Shown here piece after piece: positions 27,757 to 35,481 of a DNA stretch of 64,000 nucleotides. The notes beneath the pieces were generated by a model. The model worked only from the letters and a program-made list of their open reading frames with translations. It did no database searches and had not been told where the DNA came from. Source of the stretch: CAVRQM01 sp963838805 (GTDB taxonomy: Bacteria > Pseudomonadota > Alphaproteobacteria > Acetobacterales > Acetobacteraceae); contig CAWISK010000010.1 in the NCBI GenBank assembly GCA_963838805.1, positions 496,001 to 560,000 on the forward strand, written 5' to 3'. Position 1 is the first letter of the stretch. Every line of letters starts with the position of its first letter. A program made the translations under genes and the position numbers.

Positions 27757-29091
27757 TCAGTAGCGATACAGGTCGTGCTTGAACGGACCCGCGACCGGCA
27801 CGCCGATATACTCGGCCTGCTTCGGTGCAAGCGTCGTCAGGTGCGCGCCCACCTTCGCCAGATGCAGTGCGGCCACCTTCTCGTCGAGCTGCTTGGGCAG
27901 AGTGTACACCTGGTTTTCGTAACGCCCGGCCGGCGCCGTCCACAGTTCGAGCTGCGCCAGCGTCTGGTTGGTGAACGAGGCCGACATGACGAAACTCGGA
28001 TGGCCGGTGGCGTTGCCCAGGTTCACCAGCCGCCCTTCCGATAGCACGATCAGACGCTTGCCGTCGGAGAACACCACCTCGTCCACCTGCGGCTTGACGT
28101 TCTCCCAGCGGTAGTTGCGCAGGGCATCGATCTGGATTTCGCTATCGAAATGGCCGATATTGGCGACGATGGCGTGGTTCTTCATCGCCCGCATGTGCTC
28201 GATGGTGATGACATCGACATTGCCGGTCGCGGTCACGAAAATGTCGGCGCGCGGCGCCGCCTGCTCCATCGTCACGACCTCGTAGCCTTCCATCGCCGCT
28301 TGCAGCGCGCAGATCGGATCGACCTCCGTCACCAGCACGCGGCAGCCGGCTTGGCGCAGGCTCGCGGCCGAGCCCTTGCCCACATCGCCGAAGCCGCAAA
28401 CGGTCGCGACCTTGCCTGCCATCATCACGTCGGTGCCGCGCCGGATCGCATCGACCAGGCTCTCGCGGCAGCCATAGAGATTGTCGAACTTACTCTTGGT
28501 GACGCTGTCGTTGACGTTGATCGCCGGCACCTTCAGCGTTCCGGCGCGCGCCATGTCGCGCAGCCGATGCACGCCGGTCGTGGTCTCCTCCGACAACCCG
28601 CGCACGTCAGCCAGCATTTCCGGATATTTGTCGTGCATCAGCTTGGTGAGATCCCCGCCGTCATCCAGGATCAGGTTCGGCGTCCAGCCACCCGGAGCGC
28701 CGGGCGCGGCCGGCCCGCGCACAGTCTGCTCGATGCACCACCAGAACTCGTCCTCGGTCATGCCCTTCCAGGCAAAGACCGGCGTGCCCGAAGCGGCGAT
28801 GGCGGCGGCGGCGTGGTCCTGGGTGGAGAAGATGTTGCAGGACGACCAGCGCACCGTCGCACCCAGATGCTCGAGCGTCTGGATCAGCACAGCCGTCTGG
28901 ATCGTCATGTGCAGGCAGCCGGCGATGCGCGCACCGGCGAGCGGCCGGGCGGCGCCATATTCTGCCCGCAGCGCCATCAGCCCCGGCATCTCGTCCTCGG
29001 CCATGGCGATCTCCTTCGCACCCCAGTCGGCGAGGGAGAGATCACGCACTTTGAAGTCGGACGCGGTCACGGCGGGGCTGGTGTCGGGCAC
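27757..29091 (-). CDS. ahcY: S-adenosylhomocysteine hydrolase
   Basis: Splits S-adenosylhomocysteine to adenosine and homocysteine, clearing product inhibition of methyltransferases. It has 444 residues. GTG 29091 is chosen because GGAG lies six bases upstream and PDTSPAVTASDFKVRDLSLADWG is a normal N-terminus. The NAD site is VCGFGDVGKGSA. NDSVTKSKFDN and the C-terminal PVAGPFKHDLYRY close the family pattern. An AT-rich palindrome lies in the promoter region 32 bases upstream of the start. Intact. Confidence 0.96.
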   Translation of the reverse strand: MPDTSPAVTASDFKVRDLSLADWGAKEIAMAEDEMPGLMALRAEYGAARPLAGARIAGCLHMTIQTAVLIQTLEHLGATVRWSSCNIFSTQDHAAAAIAASGTPVFAWKGMTEDEFWWCIEQTVRGPAAPGAPGGWTPNLILDDGGDLTKLMHDKYPEMLADVRGLSEETTTGVHRLRDMARAGTLKVPAINVNDSVTKSKFDNLYGCRESLVDAIRRGTDVMMAGKVATVCGFGDVGKGSAASLRQAGCRVLVTEVDPICALQAAMEGYEVVTMEQAAPRADIFVTATGNVDVITIEHMRAMKNHAIVANIGHFDSEIQIDALRNYRWENVKPQVDEVVFSDGKRLIVLSEGRLVNLGNATGHPSFVMSASFTNQTLAQLELWTAPAGRYENQVYTLPKQLDEKVAALHLAKVGAHLTTLAPKQAEYIGVPVAGPFKHDLYRY

Positions 29092-29122
29092 TGGCGGCTC
29101 CTGAATGGGTCGCGCGCCGTAT

Positions 29123-29138
29123 ATAAGGATATCGTTAT
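29123..29138. promoter_or_regulatory. AT-rich operator-like palindrome between ahcY and the antitoxin gene
   Basis: ATAAGGATATCGTTAT is a near-perfect dyad (7 of 8 pairs) in very GC-rich surroundings. On the minus strand it overlaps a plausible ahcY promoter (TTGTGC and TATATA or TATACG). ArsR-family SahR regulators control ahcY in many proteobacteria through AT-rich palindromes, so an SAH-responsive operator is a reasonable inference; I have not matched it to a published consensus. Confidence 0.5.
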
Positions 29139-29200
29139 GTGCACAAGTCTGGCGCCACAACTGGTTTCTGCTATCGATGATGGCAGAGCTGGAGGCTGCA

Positions 29201-29440
29201 ATGACAGTGAGTGTGAGCGTGCGAAATCTCGGCGACGCGGTGGCCGCCGGTCTCCGCCGCCGCGCGGCACGGAACGGCCGTTCGACGGAGGCGGAGATTC
29301 GCGACATTCTGGCACGGGCGGCTCTAGCCGAGCGCGATGTCGATTGGCGCTCATTGGCGCTCCGGGTGCAGTCACTCAGCCCCTCGCTCGATCAGGACAT
29401 CACGACAGCGATGATCCGGGACGATCGCGACGCGCGCTGA
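29201..29440 (+). CDS. FitA/VapB-type ribbon-helix-helix antitoxin
   Basis: Antitoxin of a type II toxin-antitoxin pair, 79 residues. GGAGG lies five bases before ATG 29201, which decides this start over longer frames reaching back to 29105. The N-terminal ribbon-helix-helix reads VSVRNLGDAVAAGLRRRAARNGRSTEAEIRDIL, the FitA pattern. The C-terminal tail (ALRVQSLSPSLD) would wrap the toxin. The stop overlaps the toxin start as ATGA. FitA-type complexes bind their own promoter, which here is also the ahcY divergent promoter. Confidence 0.85.
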   Translation: MTVSVSVRNLGDAVAAGLRRRAARNGRSTEAEIRDILARAALAERDVDWRSLALRVQSLSPSLDQDITTAMIRDDRDAR

Positions 29441-29850
29441 TGCCGTTCGTGGTGGACGCAAGCGTCGCGATCAAATGGGTCGTGGCGGAGCCGGGATCGC
29501 GGGATGCGCTCGCCCTGCTCGATGACGAACTGGTGGCGCCGGACCTGCTCATGGCCGAATGCACCAACACGCTATGGCGCCTGGCTCGCCAGGGCATCCT
29601 GAGCAAGGCGGGGACCGAGGCGGCCCTCACCTTCTTCGCGGGCGTGCCGATCACGCTCGTGCCGACGCGCTCGCTCATGCCGCGCGCATTCGACATGGCG
29701 TTCAGCCTGGAGCATCCGGCCTATGAGTGCCTGTATCTTGCTCTCGCCGAGCGGCGGGGCCTGGTCTGTCTCACCGCGGATACCCGGTTCCACGGCAAGG
29801 TTGCGTCAAGCGAGTGGGCGGCACTGGTGGCGCCCGCCTCTCCGGGCTGA
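29440..29850 (+). CDS. VapC/FitB-type PIN-domain toxin
   Basis: PIN-domain ribonuclease toxin of 136 residues, translationally coupled to the antitoxin. The acidic active-site set is Asp6 (VVDASVAIKW), Glu40 (LMAECTN), Glu96 (YECLYLALAE) and Asp114 (LTADTRF). The third acid is usually Asp in this family (YDxxYLALA), so Glu96 is a conservative change that might alter activity. Targets of such toxins are commonly tRNA or rRNA, but none can be inferred here. Confidence 0.88.
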   Translation: MPFVVDASVAIKWVVAEPGSRDALALLDDELVAPDLLMAECTNTLWRLARQGILSKAGTEAALTFFAGVPITLVPTRSLMPRAFDMAFSLEHPAYECLYLALAERRGLVCLTADTRFHGKVASSEWAALVAPASPG

Positions 29851-29888
29851 TGCTGGCTGGATATCGTCGCAAGGTGCAGGACATAGAG

Positions 29889-30068
29889 CTACAGGCCACG
29901 GTTGCGGATGCGGCCCCACCCCCAGAGCAGCCCAATGATCGCGAGCATCCCGATAATGCCGCCGGCAACGGCACCGAAAACCGCGGCGTGTTGCCCCCCG
30001 ATCGCCCAGCCCGCGGCCGTGCCGGCGACGAGCAGGACGAGCGGGATCAGGCAGCCGACCGCCAGCAC
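29889..30068 (-). CDS. Small membrane protein, probably with a one-base deletion
   Basis: From GTG 30068 the frame encodes LAVGCLIPLVLLVAGTAAGWAIG and GAVAGGIIGMLAIIGLLW, two glycine-rich membrane helices. In the sequenced frame it then runs on past 29889. If the G-run near 29927 had one more G, the end would read WGWGRIRNRGL and stop at 29889, a natural basic tail for a small membrane protein. This is unlike most frameshifts here, which behave as insertions. Function unknown; existence is moderately supported. Confidence 0.4.
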   Translation of the reverse strand: MLAVGCLIPLVLLVAGTAAGWAIGGQHAAVFGAVAGGIIGMLAIIGLLWGWGRIRNRGL

Positions 30069-30098
30069 GGATGTTTGCCCTTCCTGCCATGGCCACCG

Positions 30099-30728
30099 CT
30101 AGCTTGGGAGCGCCCCATGGTGTCGCAGGAAGCCCAACAGCGCTAGCAGCGGCAGACCGAGAACGGCGGCGTGCTCGCCCTCCACCCTGTCGAACAGTTG
30201 CACGCCCAGGCCCTCCAGCCGATAGGCGCCGACCGAGGCGCAGACCGCCGCGCCCTCGCGTGCCAGATAGTCATCGAGGAACGCCTCGGAGAAGGCTCGC
30301 ATCCGCAGCCGGGGCCTTGCCACATGGTGCCACAGGCGCTGCTCGAACCGCTGGCACAGGACCGCCGTCACCAGGACGTGCTCTCGCCCGCGCAACGCCA
30401 GGAGCTGCGCGCGCGCCTCGGCGAGGCTCTCCGGCTTGTCGAACCGGCGGTCGTCGCAGACCAGAAGCTGGTCGGCGCCGATCACCAGCGCCTCCGGGTC
30501 GGACCGCGCCACCCGACGCGCCTTCATCTCCGCCAGGATCAGGGCGGTTTCATCGGCCGAAAGCCCTTCCGTGCGAGCGGCTTGCTTGATCTCCGCTTCG
30601 TCCACCTGGGCGGCACGCGTCTCGAAAGTCAGTCCGGCCGCCGTCAGCAATGCCCGCCGCGTGGCGGACGCGCTGGCCAGCACCAGGCGCGGCTGCGCGG
30701 CCTGCCAGCTCATTGCCTGCCAGCTCAC
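30099..30728 (-). CDS. maf: Maf family nucleotide pyrophosphatase
   Basis: Hydrolyses non-canonical nucleoside triphosphates (dTTP/UTP/m5-UTP type house-cleaning). It has 209 residues if started at the GTG 30728 that overlaps the ppsR stop, or 204 from ATG 30713. The motif LVLASASATRRALL is at the N-terminus; ETALILAEMKARRVA, VIGADQLL and VGAYRLEGLGVQLFDRVEG follow. A 13-base repeat with 15-base period creates the two alternative start codons. ppsR-maf next to hemE is a conserved alphaproteobacterial origin neighbourhood. Confidence 0.92.
   Translation of the reverse strand: MSWQAMSWQAAQPRLVLASASATRRALLTAAGLTFETRAAQVDEAEIKQAARTEGLSADETALILAEMKARRVARSDPEALVIGADQLLVCDDRRFDKPESLAEARAQLLALRGREHVLVTAVLCQRFEQRLWHHVARPRLRMRAFSEAFLDDYLAREGAAVCASVGAYRLEGLGVQLFDRVEGEHAAVLGLPLLALLGFLRHHGALPS
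30700..30727. repeat. Short tandem duplication at the maf start
   Basis: The 13-mer gcctgccagctca occurs at 30700-30712 and again at 30715-30727. It encodes MSWQA twice and gives maf two in-frame start codons (GTG 30728, ATG 30713). Likely a small slippage or recombination event. Confidence 0.8.
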
Positions 30729-31582
30729 GCCGGCGGCCCCGCCTTGCGGGCGCGCTCGTGCCAGGCTTCCATCAGTTGCAGCACCGTCGCCGCCGTCTCC
30801 TCGATCGATCGGCGGGTCACGTCCACCACCGGCCAGCCGCGCTTGGTGCAGAGCCGGCGGGCCCAGAGCAATTCGGCCTTCACCGCCTCGGCATCGACGT
30901 ACTCGCTGGTGTCCTGGCGCATCGGGTTGGCTCGGCCGGCGCCGATCAGCCGCAGCCGATGGCGGCGGATCTCGATCAGAGCCTCGGCATCCAGGGTGAG
31001 GCCGATCACCGGGCAAGGGGGCGCCACGAGGGCCGGCGGGTCCGGCACGCCGGGCACCAGCGGCACGTTCGCCGCCTTGACGCCGCGATTGGCGAGGTAG
31101 AACGAGGTGGGAGTCTTGCTGCTTCGCGAGACGCCGACCAGCACCACGTCCGCCTCGGCGATCCCGGCCTGCGCCTGGCCGTCATCATGCGCCAGCACGA
31201 AATGCATGGCGTCGATGCGCCGAAAGTAGTCCGCGTCCAGCACGTATTGCCGTCCGGGCCGGGCCACCGCCGCCTCCTCCAGTTGCTCCTGGAGCAGCGC
31301 GAGCACCGGATCGAGCACGTGCACGACGGGAACACCCTGGCGCTGGCAGGCGCTCTCCAGCTCGGCGCGCAGGCCGCGCTCCACCAGGGTGGAGAGCACC
31401 GGGCCGGGCTCCGCCTCGATGCCCTCGATCACGCGGTGCAACTGGAAACGGGTGCGGACCAGGCTCCAGCGGTGATGCAGGATGTCGGCATGTTCGAACT
31501 GCGCCACCGTCGCGCGGGCGATCGAGTTCAGCGTCTCCCCGGTCGCGTCCGACACCAGGTGCAGGTTGATGCGATGGGGCAT
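30725..31582 (-). CDS. ppsR: PEP synthase/PPDK regulatory protein (DUF299, RP001 homologue)
   Basis: Bifunctional ADP-dependent kinase and pyrophosphorylase that switches phosphoenolpyruvate synthase or pyruvate phosphate dikinase off and on. It has 285 residues. The N-terminus is INLHLVSDATGETLNSIARA. The P-loop is GVSRSSKT (150-157), followed by PTSFYLANRG. It is divergent from hemE. In Caulobacter and Rickettsia the homologue RP001 sits on the other side of the origin from hemE, so the pair is a positional marker. Confidence 0.93.
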   Translation of the reverse strand: MPHRINLHLVSDATGETLNSIARATVAQFEHADILHHRWSLVRTRFQLHRVIEGIEAEPGPVLSTLVERGLRAELESACQRQGVPVVHVLDPVLALLQEQLEEAAVARPGRQYVLDADYFRRIDAMHFVLAHDDGQAQAGIAEADVVLVGVSRSSKTPTSFYLANRGVKAANVPLVPGVPDPPALVAPPCPVIGLTLDAEALIEIRRHRLRLIGAGRANPMRQDTSEYVDAEAVKAELLWARRLCTKRGWPVVDVTRRSIEETAATVLQLMEAWHERARKAGPPA

Positions 31583-31856
31583 GGGCTGAGGATAGCGGGG
31601 ATCACGGGGATGGATAGCGGCCGCGTGTCCCCGACTGGCGGAATGCGGGGACGAAGCGCGCCGATCACCTGCCTGTGAGCGATGGCCGGGGCGCTCGGCA
31701 GGGTTTGGGGACGGTTGCGGAATATGCCGGAGGAGCAGTTGGTTGCCCGCTCTCGCGCTTGTGAGCAGACCGACCGCCGCAGCCGGGTGAACCGGGTACC
31801 CGCTGATCCACAGGGCTCTACCTACCGCTCCCTAAGATCTTAATGATTTCTATTCT
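31583..31856. other. Candidate chromosomal replication origin (oriC), ppsR-hemE intergenic region
   Basis: Divergent 274-base gap without a gene, flanked by ppsR (RP001/DUF299) and hemE, the known Caulobacter origin context. It contains TGATCCACA at 31804-31812, identical to the Caulobacter DnaA G-box, and a 10-bp palindrome CGGGTACCCG at 31793-31802. A second palindrome, TAAGATCTTA (31833-31842), opens an AT-rich tract to about 31859 (roughly three quarters A+T), a candidate unwinding element. GTCCCCG (31627-31633) pairs with CGGGGAC (31646-31652). Only one clear DnaA box is seen, so this remains a prediction. Confidence 0.55.
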
Positions 31857-32904
31857 ATGAAGGCGCTGGCGACAGGACGGGGGCGACGAGGCGTGAAGAC
31901 TTTGCTGCGGGTGCTGGCGGGCGAGGCGGTGTGGCCGCCGCCGCTCTGGCTGATGCGCCAGGCCGGTCGCTACCTGCCGGAATACCGTGAAGTCCGGGCG
32001 CGGGCCGGCGATTTCCTGGCATTGTGCAGCAGCCCCGAGCTGGCGACCGAGGTCACGCTTCAACCGGTGCGCCGCTTCGGCCTGGATGCCGCGATCCTGT
32101 TCAGCGACATCCTGATGCTGCCGCACGCGCTGGGCCAGAACGTCCGCTTCGCTACCGGCGAGGGGCCGCTGCTTGAACCGGTGCGCGATGCCTCGGCCTT
32201 GGCACGGCTCGATCCGGGACGGCTCGCGGCCGGGATCGCACCGGTGCTGGAGACGGTGCGCCGGGTGCGCGCGGGGCTGGACGGGGCGACGCTGATCGGC
32301 TTTGCCGGCGCGCCCTTCACTGTCGCCTGCTACATGGTCGAGGGCGCCGGATCACGGGATTTCGCGACGACCCGCCTGCTCGCCTATCGCGATCGCCGCC
32401 CTGTTCGCGGCCCTGATGGCGCTGCTGGTCGAAAGCACGGTGGCCTATCTCTCGGCCCAGGCCGAGGCCGGGGCCGAGGTGCTGATGCTGTTCGACAGTT
32501 GGGCAGGGCTGCTGCCGGCCGGCCAGTTCGCGACGCACGTCATTGCCCCCACGGCCGAGATCACGCGGCGGCTGCGAGCCGCCCACCCGCATGTGCCGGT
32601 GATCGGCTTTCCCCGGCTGGCCGGCACCATGCTTGGGCCGTACGCGCGGCAGACCGGCGTGCAGGCGGTGGGCCTGGACACGGCGGGCGACACCGCCCGC
32701 GGCCTGCCGGGCGGGCTGGCGCTGCAGGGCAATCTCGACCCGCTGGCCTTGCTGGCGGGCGGCGAGGCGCTGCGAACGGGCGCCGAAGCGGTGCTGAAGG
32801 CGGCGCGAGACCGGCCCTGGGTGTTCAATCTGGGTCACGGCATCCTGCCGGAAACGCCGCCCGAGCATGTCGCAGCCCTGCTGGCGCAGGTGCGCGCCGC
32901 TTGA
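31857..32904 (+). CDS. hemE: Uroporphyrinogen decarboxylase, frameshifted
   Basis: Decarboxylates uroporphyrinogen III to coproporphyrinogen III in haem synthesis. The N-terminal active-site block LMRQAGRYLPEYREVR, then ILFSDILMLPHALGQNV and FAGAPFTVACYMVEG, are standard. At about 32400 an extra base shifts the frame; LFAALMALLVESTVAYLSAQ, LFDSWAGLL and NLGHGILPETPPEHVAALL then continue. Removing one base gives 348 residues from ATG 31857, or 336 from GTG 31893, which fits the family start (LLRVLAGEAVWPPP) better. Haem synthesis is normally essential for such an organism, so a sequence error is likely. Confidence 0.9.
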
Positions 32905-32935
32905 CGCGGACCCGCATCCGGCCATGTTGCCGCCG

Positions 32936-34036
32936 ATGAGTGCCGCGCGGACCGCGATCGTGCTGTTCAATCTCGGCGGCCCCGACCGGCCGCAGGCGAT
33001 CCGGCCGTACCTGCTCAACCTGTTCAGCGATCCGGCGATCCTGCGCGTGCCGCCCTTCATCCGGCCGTTCCTGGCCCGCATCATCGCCGGGCGGCGGCTC
33101 AGGCCGGCGACCGCCAACTACGCGCTGCTGGGCGGCCGTTCGCCGCTGCTGGAGCAGACGCGGCGCCAGGCTGAGGCCTTGCAGGCGGCGTTGCCGGAAC
33201 TGGAGGCGCGCTGCTTCATCGCCATGCGCTACTGGCACCCGTTCAGCGAGGCGGCAGCGCGCGAGGTGCTCGCCTGGAATCCCGATCGGGTGATGCTGCT
33301 GCCGCTCTACCCGCAATTCTCGACCACCTCGACGGGCAGCAGCCTCACCGCCTGGCGCGAGGCGGCGGCGCGGGTGGGTCTGGCCAAGCCCACCACCGCC
33401 CTGTGCTGCTACCATTCCGACCAGGCGTTCGCCTCGGCCACCGCGGCGATCCTGCGCCGCAGCCTGGACGAGGCCCGTGCGGCACTGCGTGGCGCCGCGT
33501 TGCGTGTCCTGTTCTCGGCGCACGGCCTGCCGGAATCGATCGTGCGCGCGGGCGACCCGTATCAGTTCCAGGTGGAGCGCAGCGTCGCCTCCGTGCTGGC
33601 CCGGCTGGGCGAGGAGGGGCTGGACTGGCGCATCTGCTACCAGTCGCGCGCCACCCCGCAACGCTGGATCGGGCCTTCGACCGATGCGGCCATCGAGCAG
33701 GCGGGCCATGACGGCGTGGCCGTCCTCGTCGTCCCGATCGCCTTCGTCTCGGAGCATTCCGAAACGCTGGTCGAGCTGGATGTCGAATACCGCGATCTGG
33801 CGGCGAAGGTGGGCGTTCCCGGGTATTTCCGCGCGCCGACCCAGGGCACGGACGCGGCCTTTATCGCGGCACTCGCGGGGCTCGTGCGTGCCGCGCTGGC
33901 ACGCGGGCCGGGGCTGCACAGCTTCGCGGGCGCGGGGCTGTGCCCGGCCGCGCATGGCGACTGTCCGCATATCCGCGCCGGCGCGCCCCGCGATGCGGCG
34001 AAGCCGCGCGAGGCGAGGGAGTTGCAGGCCGCATGA
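32936..34036 (+). CDS. hemH: Ferrochelatase
   Basis: Inserts ferrous iron into protoporphyrin IX, the last step of haem synthesis. It has 366 residues from ATG 32936 (MSAARTAIVLFNLGGPDRP); ATG 32924 is an alternative. The active-site region is LRVLFSAHGLPESIV with the conserved histidine, and the later block VPIAFVSEHSETLVELDVEY is typical. It follows hemE by 31 bases and overlaps the HAD gene start as ATGA. Intact. Confidence 0.95.
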   Translation: MSAARTAIVLFNLGGPDRPQAIRPYLLNLFSDPAILRVPPFIRPFLARIIAGRRLRPATANYALLGGRSPLLEQTRRQAEALQAALPELEARCFIAMRYWHPFSEAAAREVLAWNPDRVMLLPLYPQFSTTSTGSSLTAWREAAARVGLAKPTTALCCYHSDQAFASATAAILRRSLDEARAALRGAALRVLFSAHGLPESIVRAGDPYQFQVERSVASVLARLGEEGLDWRICYQSRATPQRWIGPSTDAAIEQAGHDGVAVLVVPIAFVSEHSETLVELDVEYRDLAAKVGVPGYFRAPTQGTDAAFIAALAGLVRAALARGPGLHSFAGAGLCPAAHGDCPHIRAGAPRDAAKPREARELQAA

Positions 34037-34734
34037 CGCCACGCGAGCTGATGCTGGGGCGCCGGGCGAAGCTGCGCCTGGTGATCTTCGATTGCGACGG
34101 CGTGCTGGTGGACAGCGAGCCGATCTCCAACCGTATCCTGGCCGAGGATTTCTCGGCGCGCGGCTGGGCCATGACGGCCGAGGAGGCCGAGCGCCTGTTC
34201 CTCGGCACCACGCTGGCTTCCATCCAGCCGCGCGTCGAGGCGCATCTGGGTCACGCGCTGCCGGATGGCTGGCGCGAGCTGATCCGCGACCGGATCGTGG
34301 AAGCGATGGCGTGCGAGGCAGTGGCGGTGCCCGGCGCCATCGAGGCCCTGCAAGGTGTCTCGGCGCATGGGCTGCCGTGGCGCGTGGCCTCCAACTCCTC
34401 GCACGCCGAGCTGCGCGCGAAGTTCGGGCGCCTGGGCCTTGCCCGGATAATGGAGGGCCGCGTGCATAGCCATCACGACGTGCCCCGGCCGAAGCCGGCG
34501 CCCGACCTGTTCCTGGCCGCCGCCGCCGCCGAGGGGGTCACGCCGGCCGAGTGCCTGGTGATCGAGGATTCCGTGGCCGGCGCCACTGCCGCGCGCGCTG
34601 CCGGCATGGATTGCCTGGCGCTCGTGCGCCACGGCGACGGCGCGGCATTGCGGGAGGTGGGTGCCGTGCCCTTCCATCACATGGCGGACCTGCCGGGGCT
34701 GATCGCCCTGGCACTGGAGCAGGCAACCACATGA
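34033..34734 (+). CDS. HAD-superfamily hydrolase (beta-phosphoglucomutase/phosphatase-like)
   Basis: Cytosolic haloacid dehalogenase-type phosphatase or phosphomutase, 233 residues. The nucleophile motif is FDCDGVLVDSE with Asp20 and Asp22. Motif II is VASNSS near 116-121, motif III is RPKPAPDLF, and motif IV is CLVIEDSVAGATAARAAGM. A helical cap lies between motifs I and II (subclass IA). It is translationally coupled between hemH and hemJ. That position suggests, but does not prove, a porphyrin or sugar-phosphate housekeeping role. Confidence 0.88.
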   Translation: MTPRELMLGRRAKLRLVIFDCDGVLVDSEPISNRILAEDFSARGWAMTAEEAERLFLGTTLASIQPRVEAHLGHALPDGWRELIRDRIVEAMACEAVAVPGAIEALQGVSAHGLPWRVASNSSHAELRAKFGRLGLARIMEGRVHSHHDVPRPKPAPDLFLAAAAAEGVTPAECLVIEDSVAGATAARAAGMDCLALVRHGDGAALREVGAVPFHHMADLPGLIALALEQATT

Positions 34735-34744
34735 CGATTTCCGC

Positions 34745-35197
34745 ATGACAATTTCTATCCTGGCCCCGTTCTATCTGTGGCTTAGGGCGCTGCACCTGCT
34801 GGCCGATTTCGCCTGGATCGCGGGGCTGCTCTATCTGCCGCGCCTGTTCGTCTATCACTGCGAAACCCTGCGCGGCTCGGCGGAGAGCGAGCGCTTCAAG
34901 GTCATGGAACGGCGGCTGCTGAGGGGGATCGTGGTGCCGTCGATGATCGCGGCCTGGGTGTTCGGCATCCTGCTGGTGCTGACGCCGGGCGTCATCGACT
35001 GGCATGCCGGGTGGTGGCACACCAAGCTGCTCATGGTGATCCTGCTGTCGGGGTTCACCGGCGCCGCCTCGCGCTGGCGTCGCGACTTCATGGAGGACCG
35101 CAACCGCCGCCCGGCCCGGTTCTACCGCGTCGCCAACGAGATCCCGGCCCTGCTGGTGGTGGTGATCGTCGTCATGGTGATCGTGCGGCCATTCTGA
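34745..35197 (+). CDS. hemJ: Protoporphyrinogen oxidase HemJ
   Basis: Inner-membrane haem b enzyme that oxidises protoporphyrinogen IX to protoporphyrin IX in organisms lacking HemG/HemY. It has 150 residues and about four membrane helices. RALHLLADFAWIAGLLYLPRLFVYH carries the conserved histidines; GWWHTKLLMVILLSGFTG follows. It starts 10 bases after the HAD gene. With hemE and hemH it groups three of the last haem steps in one transcription unit next to the origin. Confidence 0.93.
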   Translation: MTISILAPFYLWLRALHLLADFAWIAGLLYLPRLFVYHCETLRGSAESERFKVMERRLLRGIVVPSMIAAWVFGILLVLTPGVIDWHAGWWHTKLLMVILLSGFTGAASRWRRDFMEDRNRRPARFYRVANEIPALLVVVIVVMVIVRPF

Positions 35198-35227
35198 CCG
35201 GCCGTTCTGACCGGCCGTTCTGACCGG
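35192..35227. repeat. Tandem 13-base repeat after hemJ
   Basis: TTCTGACCGGCCG is repeated at 35192-35204 and 35205-35217, with a partial third copy to 35227. The hemJ stop codon lies in the first copy. The rest of the gap up to rho (35228-35481) holds a promoter-like pair but no gene. Confidence 0.8.
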
Positions 35228-35283
35228 AGTGCCATTCCGATCGGAGTACTTGCAAACTGGCACTCCCGCGACCACTTCCCGAC

Positions 35284-35312
35284 TTGACGGGTTTCTCCCG
35301 GCTCAATACTGT
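35284..35312 (+). promoter_or_regulatory. Sigma-70-like promoter for rho
   Basis: TTGACG (35284-35289), a 17-base spacer and TACTGT (35307-35312). It would start transcription about 160 bases before the rho ATG, leaving a long leader. Such leaders are usual for rho, which is autoregulated by premature termination. Confidence 0.5.
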
Positions 35313-35481
35313 CCGCGTCTGTCGCCGGCATGTAGGTTCTCCGCCGCCGATTCCTCGCGAAACATCCTGACCGGGACAGCCCTGCGCCTCGCCTTGCGAG
35401 CGCCAGTTCTTCTTGGACGAAGCATCGTACCAGATCGTCCAGTCCCACCCCCCTTATCCGACTGACTAGACGGGCACCCCA

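Noticed and set aside
29092..29200. SAH or SAM riboswitch upstream of ahcY
   Set aside because: The leader is too short (about 60-100 bases shared with a divergent gene) and I could not form the conserved pseudoknot. A protein operator fits better.
30066..31100. Plus-strand frames opposite maf and ppsR
   Set aside because: They overlap two well-supported minus-strand genes and show no recognisable domain.
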